In this document: piece by piece, positions 25,211 to 36,899 of the stretch
Position numbering within the stretch: position 1 is the stretch's first letter
How the letters are laid out: each line of letters starts with the position of its first letter
NCBI GenBank assembly: GCA_030549335.1
Contig: CM060198.1
Coordinates: 54,073,995 to 54,137,994, forward strand
Direction: 5' to 3'
Source of the DNA: Pontederia crassipes
Taxonomy: Eukaryota > Streptophyta > Magnoliopsida > Commelinales > Pontederiaceae
Length of the DNA stretch: 64,000 nucleotides
Notes under the pieces: generated by a model
Seen by the model: the letters and a program-made list of their open reading frames with translations, nothing else
Databases searched by the model: none
What the model was told of the DNA's origin: nothing
Translations under genes and position numbers: made by a program

Positions 25211-25805
25211 TTTAAAGATTTAGAAAATCAAGTAGTGATGTGGAAGTCAATCCAACATTAAAATCTTTTGAAACTTTCCTTTCTACATTGTCAAGTAGCT
25301 TTGAGAGCATGTTTATCTATTTTTCTTGAACTTGAACTACCCCATGCCTAATGATTTGTCAAATGCATGAGAACAAGACTCTTAGATAATTTTCTTATCA
25401 TGTGAGGTATACAATGGGTATGCGGCTGTGTGGGTTCCTGCTACATGCCAGCTAGAAAGGGGCAATAGTATGAGAAAATCCTGCAACCAGGGGTGTATAA
25501 TTGGACTGGTTTGTCATGGGTGAAAGTTGAAGCCTCACTGTCATGTTGAGGGTTTGTGTACCATAGGTACTGATAAACATGTCCTACATATTTATGTTTG
25601 TATCATCTAAGCGTGTGCTGGTTGTATAATGTTATATATAATGTATTAGGTGCTGATAAACATGTCCTACATATTGAAAATATTGATATTGGCGGTCCTA
25701 TTTTGATACGAGCTGCAACCAAGGTTATATTATGTTATATATAATGTTATATCACTATATATTTTGACATGACAACTGGACTTTCTGAAGTTCACATCTT
25801 AACAG
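25211..25805. other. CACTA interior, intron-like DNA
   Basis: No coding match. It ends with a splice acceptor-like CTTAACAG immediately before the first PurH exon, so at least its right part may be captured PurH intron. It contains two copies of ATGTTATATATAATGT. Confidence 0.4.
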
Positions 25806-27360
25806 AACCACAAGGATGTCCTGCTTGTTGTGGATCATGAAGATTATCCTACAGTCTTGGAGTTTCTGCAAGGACAAAGTGATGATCCATATTTCTGCAA
25901 GAAGTTGGCATGGAAGGCCTTTCAACATGTTGCTTCATATGATTCAGCAGTTTCAGAATGGTTGTGGAAACAAACAGAGGGTGAGGAATATCTTAACCAT
26001 GTGTGATTTTCATTTTGCATGGCAGTCGTCTGTTACTTCCTATTTAAACTCTGGCCTATATTCTTTATCAGGTGAGAAGTTTCCTCCTTCTTTATCTGTA
26101 CCCCCTTCATTGAAAAGTACACTACGGTATGGTGAAAATCCTTACCAGAAAGCAACATTTTATGGTGACAAGAGTCTCTCGGTGGTCAATGCGGGTGGTA
26201 TTGCTACAACCATACAACACCACGGCAAGGCAAGAAAAACTGGCACCAGTCGCTCGATATAAACTAAATAACTTGATCAACTCCATATTACTGGATACAA
26301 CTATCGCATAATGCATCGTTTCAAAAACCTATTGCATAATGCATGTATGTATGTATGTACACATATTTGTGTGTGTGTGCATGCATGTGTGCGTGTGCAC
26401 ACGTGTTGCATCATGCATATATGTATATATACGTCTTCATTAGATTTTTTATTATAATTACTGTATACACTTTTAAGCGACTCTTTTACATGTTAGTTAT
26501 ATTTCTATTTTAAAGTCTCTTGTGGCACAAGGGGAGGACATTGATTATTTGAGCTCCATTTCATGATAGTTTAAAGAGCATAAAATTCCATGATTAACTG
26601 TCAATTTCCTGTAGTATTTTAGACTTAGGACTCGATGTAGAAGATTGTAGGCAACTTGAATTTATACTTTTTTAAAATGTTGATAAAAATGAATCATGAT
26701 TTTTATTTGGTTTTCTTGCTTACTCCACCACACTAATTAGGTGTGTATGTTCAGCAAACTCTAAAATCTTGTTTTTATAGGAGATGTCTTACAACAATTA
26801 TTTGGATGCTGATGCTGCATGGAACTGTGTATCAGAATTCAGAAACCCTACTTGTGTGATTGTGAAGCACAAATCCTTGTGGGGTAGCCTCACATCAAGA
26901 TATACTTGAAGCATATAGATTAGTTGTAAAAGCAGATCCTGGGAGTGCTTTTGGTGGCATTGTAGCTTTTAGCACAACAGTGGATGAAGTAAATAACCTA
27001 GCAGAAATTTTAAGATTGTTTCCTTTTCACATCTACTTATTTCTTGGATCAAATCTCTAGGACCTTGCAAAGGAGATCCGTGAATACCAGAGTCCAATAG
27101 ATGGTCAAACACGAATGTTTTATGAAATAGTAGTTGCATCAAGTTATACAGAGAAAGGCCTTGAGATCCTTCGCGGAAAGTCAAAGACTTTGAGGATTCT
27201 TGAAGCAAAAAAGAGCGAGAAAGGAATGCTTTCTTTGAGACAGGTTGGTTGTGGATGGTTAGCTCAGGACTCCGATGATGTGACCTCTGAAGGTATCAAG
27301 TTTACTGTGATGTCAGAAAGGAAACCAGAACTCCATGATGCAGAGTTTGTGAACATTTGA
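25806..27360 (+). pseudogene. PurH (AICAR transformylase/IMP cyclohydrolase) exons captured by CACTA
   Basis: Four exon-like blocks in order: 25806-25980 (HKDVLLVVDHEDYPTVLEFL, LAWKAFQHVASYDSAVSEWL), 26072-26229 (PPSLKSTLRYGENPYQKATF, VNAGGIATTIQHHGK), 26781-26988 ([34 protein letters not shown]) and 27061-27360 (DLAKEIREYQSPIDGQTRMF, SKTLRILEAKKSEKGMLSLR). These are consecutive parts of the bifunctional enzyme of the last two steps of IMP synthesis, spanning the end of the cyclohydrolase half and the start of the transformylase half. Introns are kept: GT-AG for the first and third, GC-AG (AAG-GCAAGA) for the second. A 2-bp deletion in the third exon (near 26871) shifts the frame. Both protein ends are missing, so no enzyme can be made. 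Confidence 0.93.
26340..26403. repeat. ATGT/GTGT microsatellite in captured intron
   Basis: ATGTATGTATGTATGTAC followed by TGTGTGTGTGTGCATGCATG and further GT/CA alternation, within the second PurH intron. Confidence 0.7.
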
Positions 27361-27544
27361 ATGCTAAAATGCTATTCATCTTGACTTTTTTGTGAACATT
27401 TGTTTGCAATAATTATTCTTTTTTGAAGTTATATGAACAATCCATTGTGGTAAATAAATTTAACTTTTGTATTATAGTTTGTGAGTTTGTTTTTAGTTGA
27501 ATGATTGTTGAGAAAGTGCATTGTAGATAATGTGTCATTTAAAT

Positions 27545-28165
27545 CAATGTTTCATAAAGTTCATGGTCATTATATAACTTTAAAGATCGTTTTATTTTTG
27601 GTCGTTATTGAATTTTAACAATCGGATTAATGGTCACAGACGATTATCAATGACAAATAATATTTCTTGTCATGAATGTATTCGACGATCAACTAAATAG
27701 TCCTTATATGGATTTAACGACCGAATTTTTTTTGTCATTGTTGACTTTTAACGACGGAATTATTTGCCGTTGAAGATTATTAACGATAAACATAATTCTC
27801 GTCATTAATGTATTCCACGACCAACTAAATGGTCATTATATGGATTTAACGGCCAGATTTTTTTGGTCATTGATGCTTTTAACGACAGGATTACTGGCCG
27901 CTGAAGATTATTAATGATAAAGATATTTCTCATCATTAATGTATTCGACGGCCAACTAAATAGTCCTTATTTGAATTTAACGACTGGATGTTTTCAGGTC
28001 GTTGATGACATTTAACGGCCGACACCTTTAAGTCGTCGCAATTGACTTTTAACGGCGGCATCTATAACGACCGATGACGACGAGAAATGTTGGTCACTAA
28101 TGACCAATAATGACCAGATTTTGAATATTAACGACTAGATTTCCCTTCTCTAATGATGTGTTTTC
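27545..28165. repeat. CACTA right subterminal repeats, TTAACGACC type
   Basis: At least nine copies of a phrase like TTTAACGACCGAATTTTTTT and its variants (TTTTAACGACGGAATTA, TTTAACGGCCAGA, TTTAACGACTGGA, TTAACGACTAGATT), spaced 40-100 bp. The left subterminus holds TTTAACGACCAAC at 23970. Such subterminal arrays are transposase-binding sites in characterised CACTA elements; that role here is inference. Confidence 0.75.
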
Positions 28166-28173
28166 TTGTAGTG

Positions 28174-29231
28174 AGATGAGCTTGAAAGTGGAAAAGGACT
28201 AAATCAGACATGTACTTTACAAAGACCTGGAGACACTCGTTGGAGTTCACACTTGAGATCAATGTCTAACTTGATTGAAATGTTTAGTGCAACATGTGAA
28301 ATTTTGATAAACATTATTGAAGATGGAACTACTTCATCTCAACGCATAGAAGCAGATGCAACTTATGAGGCAATAACATCCTTTGAGTTTGTCTTTAATT
28401 TATATCTTATGAAAAATGTTTTGGAGATTTCGAATTCATTATGTCAAAGTTTACAAAGTCAATCTCAAGATATTTTGAATGTGATGGATCTTGTTTCATC
28501 TCCAAAAGCACTCATTCAAGAATTAAGAGATGACGGGTGGAATAAATTACTAAATGAGGTGAAGAAGCATTGCAGATCATTTAATATTCCTATTCCAAAT
28601 TTAGACACATCTTATGTTTCAAGAAGAGGAAGGGCTCGCCATCAAGAAAACAATATTACACTAGAGCATCATTACAAAATTGACATTTTTAATGTAGTGA
28701 TTGATTCTTAGTTGCAGGAATTGAACAATAAGTTTAATGATCACACTGTGGAGCTACTTGTTCTTAGTTCAGCATTGGATCCAAAAAATATGTGTTCATC
28801 ATTCAAAATCGATGACATATATCAATTGGTACAAAAGTTCTACCCTCTGGATTTTGCTGAGCATGAGATGGTACATTTGAGAATGCAACTTGAACATTTT
28901 AATCATATTAGATTTCATATCGACATTGAGAAATTGACAAGTATCTCAGATTTATGTGTTATGGTTAGTGAAAACAAGAAAGTGTGACATTTATCCTCTT
29001 GTATACATAGTGATAACACTTATTCTTACCCTTCCAGTTTCCACAACAATTACTGAGAAATCTTTTTCAGCGATGAGGATAATTAAGAACAAGCACCGAA
29101 ACAAGATAGAAGATGATTTTTTGTCAGATTGTTTACTAGTTTATATTGAAAAGGAAATTGCTGAGGAATTTACTATGGACTCGCTTATAGATGATTTTCG
29201 TGATTTGAAGGAACGACGTGTTACATTTTAA
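28174..29231 (+). pseudogene. hAT transposase, C-terminal part with dimerisation domain
   Basis: This resumes right after the CACTA with ELESGKGLNQTCTLQRPGDT, then RSMSNLIEMFSATCEILINI, GRARHQENNITLEHHYKIDI, LQELNNKFNDHTVELLVLSS and finally YPLVYIVITLILTLPVSTTI, EKSFSAMRIIKNKHRNKIED, FLSDCLLVYIEKEIAEEF. The last segment is the hAT C-terminal dimerisation domain. A stop at about 28709-28711 and a frameshift near 28970 break the frame. Ends KERRVTF then stop at 29231. Confidence 0.92.
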
Positions 29232-29649
29232 TTTGTGATATGGCATAGATATTTTATATTGTTTTAGTCTTTTCATATTGTTATAAACAAATTGACTCCA
29301 ACTTTATCTTTAATATTTTTTATTATTATATGTTGGCCCCCTCGGAATTTTCATCCTTGGTCCGTCACTGGCGTGAGCGACACTTTTCTGGGTCGTGAGA
29401 CTTCTTTAATGGCCCATGATGAGTGTTCCTTTTTAATTTCAACAATTAATTAGACTCCGTTTAGCGTTATTCTTCTTTTCTTTCGTTTCTCTGTCATTTT
29501 TATTCATAATTCCTACAAAATCACACCAACTAGAGGTAGAGGACTACTTCAAATAATTCAAAGAAATAAATGTAAAATAGATTCATGCTATGAATAAATT
29601 ACACAAAATAAACCTTAACACAAGTCTAAGTATATGTTGTAAAATGCAT

Positions 29650-29672
29650 GCATCAAACTCCCCCACGCTTTG
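29650..29672 (-). other. Polypurine tract and 3' LTR start of TAT/Athila-like element
   Basis: On the minus strand this reads AAAGCGTGGGGGAGTTTGAT, the G-rich tract that in TAT-type elements sits just before a 3' LTR beginning TGATG. It is preceded by GAGGACAAACAAAGATC, another conserved phrase, also present at 63610 and with a weaker counterpart at 47481. Confidence 0.6.
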
Positions 29673-30980
29673 ATCTTTGTTTGTCCTCAAGAAATGTTCA
29701 AGGCAAAACTCATGCAACGATCATCTTATCATCGTTTCCACCATGTATCTCAACTATTTTCTTAGTGCCTTGTTTATTCATCCATCGCCAAAGTGTCTTT
29801 TCACCTTTCAAAATATTCTAGCTTTGTGAAATTTCTGAATATAAGACATTTTTAATCTCGCCCAAGTTCAAATTCAAGTAGTATGAAAATAAGTCTTAGA
29901 TAATAAGAATATCAATCTTGAATAAACAAGTATGTGATGAGCTTTTATATTTTTTTCCTTTTGTTTTCTATGTTTTTCCATGTGTTAATGATTTCGTGCT
30001 TCTCCATATTGCACAAAGTGGTCAATGTAATGGACTTTCGATCGACGGATCCCAGAGTAGATGCCCTCAGGTCGCCAGGCAAGATTCTCCTACAGATTTA
30101 ATTGCCCGGACTCACTAAGGTTCTGTATAACACATTTATACTTTTCTATTTCCCTTGTTTTGATATTTTGGTGTTTCTTCATATTGCACAAGGTGGTCCA
30201 TGTAACAAGCTTTCAATAGATCCCAGAGCAGATGCCCTTAGGCTGTTAGGCATGAATTTCCTACATGTCTAATCACATGAACACACCCAAGTTCCGGATA
30301 GCATCTTTGATAACTTTTATACTTTTTATTTTTCCTTTTTTTTCTTTGGGGTTCCACTAACCCTCTTTCATAAGCTCAACCAACACTTGAACATTCAACA
30401 AGGATATCGTTGTTATCAAAATGACATACATACATATATATATTTAAAATAGTTGAATAGGAGGTAGTCGTCAAAATATTCATAGTTTCACACAACATCA
30501 TTCTACATACCATTAAACCCTACACTAAGACGATAAATGATAGACATGGGATACTTTGACTTTAGCTAATGTACATGATGTCCTTGAATATAGTTTGAAA
30601 ATCAGCAATTATTAAGACAACAGGGAATCATTTTTTTTTGTTACACACATTACATGCAAACTACAAAAAGGATAAAAAGATGCAACGTGATGAAAATGCA
30701 ACTCCCCCAAACTTCAACTCAATACTATCCCCTATGTTTAAGGTGTGACTCGTAAAAGGGATACAAGCATGCTCGAAAGAAAAGGACAAAGCATAACTAA
30801 AAGAAAAGAAACAACCGTATACTCCATAGGTGGTGGTGGTGGCGAAGGATAGGAGGGGAAAGGCCCAAAATGTCCTTGACCAACATGGTAGTCGTGCATG
30901 CGTCGAACCATAGCATCAGTTCGCTTATGCCGCTCAGTCAGAGTATGAATGTCGACTCAAATCTAGCGAAGCTCATCGGC
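29673..30980. other. Internal non-coding region of the TAT/Athila-like element
   Basis: No intact gene. 29670-30260 is homologous to 63610-64000 (GTTTGTCCTCAAG-AATGTTCAAG, AGACATTTTTAA, CAGAGCAGATGCC-type text), so this is the region between env-like ORF and 3' LTR. A phrase with TTGCACAA(A/G)GTGGTC recurs at 30007 and 30184. Confidence 0.55.
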
Positions 30981-32101
30981 CTAGCGTAGCTGCTCTATAC
31001 GAATGTCCTGTTGTTCGGCATGCATCGTGACTAGTAACTGATGCATGGTCGAGAAGTCGGTGAAGCTCGAGACAAGAGGATCAATATGCATCGGTTCAGC
31101 GTGCTCCTGAGGTGGCTCGGGGTCTGTTGTCGATGTTGTTGTGGAATTAGGGGGCATCCAAGTGGAAGATAAAGCCAATTGGCCTCAATGGCTGGGTCGA
31201 AGCGCTATGGCTCGGTGCAAGGAATGCGCATATCAGAATTGCTAAGCCGAAAGTAGAATCCATCATCAGGAGTGCCTCCCCCCAACTTCATGGATCAAAT
31301 GATGGTGGTGTCTAGCGAAGGTCTCTGTAGCTCTTGCAACTCGTCAATATGGAGACCCAAGTGGATGGCGATAGGAGTAATCAGGCCTCCAACAACAATA
31401 AGACCCTTATCTTTATTTGCAGCCTTAAGAAGTGTGTTGGCCAAAAACGCGCCCACATTTACTGGAGTGGAGGACGTCATGCAATATAATATAAAGAGCT
31501 CTTGTGCATTGACTCCTTCGCCACTGTCACCGTGCCCAAACAAGGTGTCGGAGAGGATCTCATAAGAATATCGGACTATTGGATTCTAGATATAGGTGGA
31601 TTTGGCCCGTTGATAGTCCAAGTGTCCTCCTATAATTCGCATCCAGAATGCCAGAGCATTAAATTCCTTTGGGATCTGCAAGTGGCCTTCGTTCGAGAAC
31701 TGAAATATGACATTGAAGTCGGCCAATGAGAGATCAAACTCTCTATTGTATAGCTAGAATGAGATGGAAGCATGCCGACGTCCTGTGGCCTGGAGGTGCT
31801 CTACCTTAAGAGAACATAGAAATTCCATAGAAATCTCTTTGTAAGTGGGCCACCACTACTGCACAAAGTAGCCCATGCCAATGTTAGAAAATAAGGTGAG
31901 AATAAAAGCGCGGATGTTCCATGATGTCATGGCAATTGGATCCCCAAAATGAGTGGGCACGATGCGTAGAAAGTCTAGAGTTTGCTCGCGGTTGCGAGCT
32001 TCGGTGGATAACCATTCCCTATTGGGTGGGCGAAAAATCCGTGATGTGGAGTCCTCTTCAATGTGACTATCGTGGCGAATGGACTTCACTCGTGGCCCCA
32101 T
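30981..32101 (-). pseudogene. Env-like/plant-retrotransposon ORF remnant (TAT/Athila type)
   Basis: Minus-strand frames, mostly in one phase but with stops, read REQTLDFLRIVPTHFGDPIA and NIRAFILTLFSNIGMGYFVQ (31856-32101), FDLSLADFNVIFQFSNEG (about 31700), then FGHGDSGEGVNAQELFILYC and GLIVVGGLITPIAIHLGLHI (31295-31543), and a Pro/Thr-rich end with QLLVTMHAEQQDIRIEQLR (30981-31178). This layout is that of the third ORF in TAT/Athila-like elements, a putative plant transposon protein of unknown function sometimes called env-like. The plus-strand remnant at 46544-47459 has the same domain. Confidence 0.62.
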
Positions 32102-33480
32102 GGTGTAGCAAAACTAGTCACGACTGTGACGAGTAGTTAACGGCTTGTGAAGAAGAACTCCCGGCTGTGAGAGTACAATGACTCTTACAGAATGTGAAGC
32201 AGAACTAATGGGCCGTTTATATATTCTCATGGCCCTTACAGGATGATCGACAGAGAAAAACAAAAAGAAATAAACATTTAATGATCGGTGAACTTCCAGT
32301 CACGGCCCTTGTGAAGTCGTTGCCCTTTGCCGATGCTTTGCCAGAGTCATCAGAATTGCAGAGTTATAGGGACTGAACTTGGTGATGTTGAGGGCGATCG
32401 CCTCTAGAATAGAGTTGGCAGCCAAGATGATCAGTCGGTCATTGATGAAGGAGGATGGGCCGGTGCTATTGCTATCGTCAATTGTGTCAGAGAGGCATCG
32501 GCCATCGATCTGGAAGAAGGATGATGCTTCTGCTGCCGTCGATCGAACTGGGCGGTGATGCAGGGCGTCGTCGGAGCAGAGGATTGTGGCGATCGATGAT
32601 GAATCGACAGAGGGTCGTCATCAGAAGGGAGAGGCAAAGTCGGTGAGTATGATCCGAAAAGCTATCGAAATAGGGCTGACGGTGTCGAATCGTTGATGTC
32701 GCGGAGGTTTCCAGAGCCCTAGTCACCGATAGGTGGTGGCTTAATCTAGCCGGAGTCAGAGGAGACGATCGGAGTGCAGGCGCTAGGACGATGATGGGGG
32801 TGAAAAGTAAAGTTACGAATCTGCGCTTAAATAGCCGACAAACAAAGGGGATTGTGAAGGACTGTTAATGGGCCATGAGGAAATTAATAAGGTAGGTGTT
32901 TGTTGGGATGTTTCATGGGACGATGGGATGAGTTACGAGGCGTCGATCGGGTTTTGAGGCGGATGACGCGTGGCTCGATCCGAGTTACAAAGTCTGAACC
33001 AATGAGGATATGCCACATGGTCAGCTGAAAGGAGTGTGCCTCGCTTCCTCATGGCCCTTGAGAATGTTATAACATCCCGTGAGACACGATGATGGCTCGT
33101 TAACAAATGTGGGATCGTAAATCAAGTGAAGCGGAGATCGACGGAACTATCGAGGTAACTTACGGCCCATGACAGATTTATAACGACCCGTGAATACTAG
33201 GCGCATAACGATCTAGGCTTACTGTGAAACCCGTCAAATAAATCTAACGGTCCGTGACCCATGGAGGAATTAATTATCAACATTACATCCTAACGAGCCG
33301 TGACAAATTGAGGTATTGAAAGAAACATTCTGTGAGACCCGTGAGGAGGGTTCCATGCCCCGTGATGGATAGGAAAAGATCACGGATCGACCCATGAAAC
33401 ACATGAGTGGGCCATGAAGAGGTTTTAATGTCCCATGAGTGGCCCATGAAATGTTTACCATGGCTCATGAAAAGCAAACT
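32100..33480. repeat. Second cluster of GGCCCGTGA-type motifs
   Basis: Over 1.3 kb, densest at 33040-33480, phrases such as TTACGGCCCATGACAG, ACGACCCGTGAA, AACGGTCCGTGACCC, ACGAGCCGTGAC, GAGACCCGTGAGG and GTGGCCCATGAA recur with unique spacers. Between 32340 and 32950 it is interrupted by GATCG/CGATCG-rich DNA without recognisable coding sequence. It may be the 5' LTR or leader of the minus-strand element. Confidence 0.65.
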
Positions 33481-34204
33481 TTTGTCAAATAGAGTTATAG
33501 TGCGCCTATGATCAACTAGCAGGATGACCTGTCACGATCCCGATTTAAACGATGATTTAAATCAGAGTTCACGACTAATTACAGACGATCAAATGTTATT
33601 AATTTTTTTAAAAAAAAATTATGCATAGCTCCTCTAGATAATACAAGAAAATGATAACACATAAACAAACCACGCAGTTTATATTGATCATTCAGAGCAT
33701 ATAACAACCTTAGGATTTACATCATCACATAGTCATAAAAGATTCATATTTTACAGGATACAAAATTACCTTTCATATATAACACATATCAAACTCTCTC
33801 CATATCCCAATAGAGGAATATGAGAGCTGCAAGTCTTCTATCTAACACGCGCAGTGGGGCACATGACTTCTCAATATTTTAGCATCAAAAAGTATCCACA
33901 CCCTGCTAAGGCTATCTCTCGCGCTCCCAAAAGTTCTACTGATATGAAAAAGTGTACAACAACACTGTGAGCAAATAATAGCTCAGTAAGCTGATAACTC
34001 ATAAGCTATGTGTTACCATCTAATAAATTCGAGGAGATATAAACATACATGCATTAATCATAATATCAATGTCAATATCTTCATACATATACTAAATATA
34101 TATTTAACATCACAATCAAAAGCATTGCACTCAATTTACATTCATTGTCACTTAAACATATCAAACATGTGTATGCAATGCAACACTCTCATATGTATGC
34201 ATAA

Positions 34205-34515
34205 ATCACCAACTGGCCAGTGGTCGGTAGGTGGACTTTAGAGGTGGCTCCCATCGTGATCAACGATGTAGTACTTAGCTCCATTCTACCTCATCCCTTT
34301 CGGAGAATAAATAACAAAACGATAGGTGAACTTTAGAGGTGGCCCCTACGAATTCTAGAGGTGACCTCCATCGCGAGTACTCACGATGTAGCACTTAGCT
34401 CCGCATGGCACTTAGCTCCAGCCTATCTCATCCCATTACTGGGGAACAAAATGATGGATTGGACTCTAGAGGTGGCTCCCATCGTGATCAGCGATGTAGC
34501 GCTTAGCTCCAACCA
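34205..34515. repeat. Three copies of a ~50-bp phrase (GAGGTGGCTCCCATCG)
   Basis: GGACTTTAGAGGTGGCTCCC then ATCGTGATCAACGATGTAG and TTAGCTCC at 34233-34284, a variant (GAGGTGACCTCCATCGCGAG) at 34362-34402, and again at 34457-34511. Imperfect inverted symmetry (CATCGTGATCAACGATG) lies within each unit. Confidence 0.75.
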
Positions 34516-36076
34516 TCATATATGCAAATGCAAATGCGATGCATGATTCATCACATAACAAACATCTCATGAATATCAGAAGATGAATCATATCCAATAC
34601 CAAACAAGATTGCATTCATCGCAATCCATTCCGATCATATCACATATACTTTTCATAATTGGATTTCTCGAAATCAATTCATAGCATTTCAAAACATGTT
34701 CAATACATATAATAATAGATGTTACACCGAATTCAAAAGAAGTGAATACATAGATTAGGAGAAACCAACTTACCTATAAGGCCTAGCAAAATGTTTCTCT
34801 TTCCTTGTTAACTACTTTATTCTTCTACTCCTATAACAATAATAGTAAGAAACACATTACTACTATCATCTGAACACAATCCTATCACACATGAAACATA
34901 ATTAATTACTTAGGTACATGAACCTTAAGTATTTACTCTTATAACTTAAGTAACTATTAAACATAAGGATTGACCTAATATTATAACAGATTGCACGCAT
35001 AGTAAAGAAAAATTCATATCTTCTGGTATACATAATCAAATGACCTCATTCCAATTTTCTTTACTTTCATATTATAGAGACATTAATTTGTAAAAGTTTC
35101 ATTTCTTAATTCATTATGATTTGCTCTTATGAAAATCAACATTCAGCCTAACTTTTATGTTATTTCTATGTCCTGGCAGACTGAGTAACCTTAACTTTAT
35201 GATTTATATAAAATAATAAACCTTACCGGTTCCGATCCTTTTAATTTTTCCCAAATTATAGACATCCTAAAGTGCAACTCATAAAATTACTTAAATTTAT
35301 ATCTAATTGTACTGAGCACAATAAATGTAACCAATACTAGCATAATCTACCCTAAGCTCCATTATGTCAGACTGAGTAAGACTCGATAAATTATTTATAA
35401 CTTTCGCTACACATATCATTTTATAGTGATTCCAATTGTCAATGAACCCTAACATCAATGTCTGTGAACCCTAAATTATCAAATAATTCTACGACATATT
35501 GAATGTAATACATAATTTACAAATCCGGATAGCAATTTAGGCAGACAGAGTGATAGTACCTTAAAGATACGAGCATAACTTTATCTACAGAAATCATATT
35601 AACTTGATTCCAAAGCTCAATGAAAGTAGACTCATAGGGGATCAATCAGAATAAATTTCATAATTTTTGAAGGTATGAAATTATGTAGCTAAAGATTCGT
35701 GAATCAATTGAACATGGCTAGGGTTAATCTTACCCATGAACAACATGAGTTTTGTCCCATGTTCAAGTAAAATACGAAAATAAATGGATGAGAAAGGTTC
35801 AGAGTCATTCTAATTAAGAATTATGTAGTTAAAATCCAAAGAAAATAAAGTAGAAACTTACCAAAATCTAAAACCCTAGTTGTCCCTTCTCTTTTTCCTA
35901 ATTTCCTTCAACCATGTAGCATATTTCCTTCTACCTTGCAACTCGGCCAAGGGTGGTGAATAGGGCAGAAGAAGGTAGTAAAAGGTGAAAGGATAAGTGT
36001 TAAAAGAAAGGGAGAACCGACTTCAGCTGGTGGAAACCAATTTTCCCAAAATACCCTTGTAATATGCCTTATTCAA

Positions 36077-36183
36077 AAGTAAATGGCTTTTGCATTTTGC
36101 ATTTATTTATTTATTTATTCATTTACTTAAGTAAATGGCTTTTGCATTTTTCATTTATTTATTTATTTATTCATTTACTTAAG
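36077..36183. repeat. 52-bp tandem duplication
   Basis: The unit AAGTAAATGGCTTTTGCATT plus a (TTTA)n stretch and TTCATTTACTT occurs twice, at 36077-36128 and 36129-36180, with one mismatch. Confidence 0.9.
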
Positions 36184-36899
36184 ACATTACATGTAAATAA
36201 GGAACTACCCCCCATTTGGATTCAAATTAAATATTTAGAAAAATAAATAACTAAGGAATCGAAATTTAATTTTTTGTCCGAAGAACAAAAATCGTGATTT
36301 CACAGATTTTTCGATTTTGTGTCAACGTTTTACCTAACTCATACACCTCCTAAAAATTTTTAAAAATCACTTTTAGAATCCTTTCATATATAGGAACAAT
36401 TACCGGGACTTTAATTTTCTAAATTTTCACTTTTTCGAAAATCACATTTTCATGCCTTAAGTAAATTTCCATCGCTTTCGCACTTTAGTTGATATTGAAG
36501 TGTAAGTCTTAACATCACATTCATAGAAATTATCAATAAGATAATATAACATCACATTCATACAACTAATCATGCATGGTTAACTTAGGGATATTACATG
36601 ACCAGTATCAAGCGCAACTTTCCTAAACAAAATTAAGTACAAAGGAATGGTAAAATATGCCCAGTATCAACTAAGAAGAAAGTAAACTAAAAGTAAGGGC
36701 ACGAATATAAACAATCAACCAAGAATTAGAAGACTACTAATAAAGAGTAAAGGCTGAAGAGTTCTAGAATTATAGTTGCTAGCTCGACTGTGATATGCAA
36801 ATGATGAAACTAATATATGATGGTCGATTAAGATAATGTAAATAAATATGCAATTAAGGAACAATCTCACCGGAGTTATTGGATGTGATCGTGAATGCT

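Larger units (their letters stand above)
23952..28173 (+). mobile_element. CACTA element carrying host gene exons, TSD AGA
   Basis: The termini are CACTACAAGAAAA at 23952 and its exact complement TTTTCTTGTAGTG ending at 28173, with the 3-bp duplication AGA (23949-23951 and 28174-28176). TTAACGACC-type subterminal repeats lie near both ends, densest at 27545-28165. No TNPA/TNPD-type transposase was seen; instead it holds a GC-rich block, an unidentified exon-like fragment and four PurH exons. It is thus a non-autonomous element that captured host DNA. Its removal would restore the hAT transposase frame at the junction, confirming the ends. Confidence 0.93.
21751..29370 (+). mobile_element. hAT transposon (ZMYM/DUF4371-type), TSD GCGTGAGC
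   Basis: Ends TAGGAACGGACC (left) and CAGTGACGGACC (right, reversed) share ACGGACC. The 8-bp duplication GCGTGAGC is perfect at 21743-21750 and 29371-29378. Without the nested CACTA (4222 bp) the element is about 3.4 kb, a normal size. It encodes a transposase pseudogene in two parts (22600-23951 and 28174-29231). It sits in the 3' LTR of the TAT/Athila-like element. The MITE inside peptide copy A has related ends. Confidence 0.92.
20930..33529 (-). mobile_element. Degraded TAT/Athila-like Ty3/gypsy element, split by a hAT
   Basis: A minus-strand element recognised from three parts: an env-like ORF remnant (30981-32101), a G-rich purine tract followed by TTTGATGCATGC (29650-29672), and LTR-type DNA rich in ACGGCCCGTGAG motifs on both sides (about 21095-21742, 29371-29420 and 32100-33480). 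The 3' LTR would run from 29655 leftwards, through the hAT insertion at 21751-29370, to about 21000. No gag or pol is visible, so it is deleted or non-autonomous. Outer ends and terminal duplication were not found, and whether the right-hand motif block is the 5' LTR is uncertain. Confidence 0.5.
33530..36598 (-). mobile_element. LTR-type element without coding, TSD TGACC
   Basis: The ends TGTCACGATCCC (33530) and GGGATATTACA (36598) give TG...CA, with a perfect 5-bp duplication TGACC at 33525-33529 and 36599-36603. At 3.07 kb with no gag-pol it is a long solo LTR or a terminal-repeat-only derivative. It lies next to the GGCCCGTGA cluster. Inside are a three-copy phrase (34205-34515) and a 52-bp tandem pair (36077-36183). 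Confidence 0.72.

Noticed and set aside
25806-27360. PurH as a working host gene
   Set aside because: Both ends of the protein are missing, a 2-bp deletion shifts the third exon, and it is bounded by CACTA termini.
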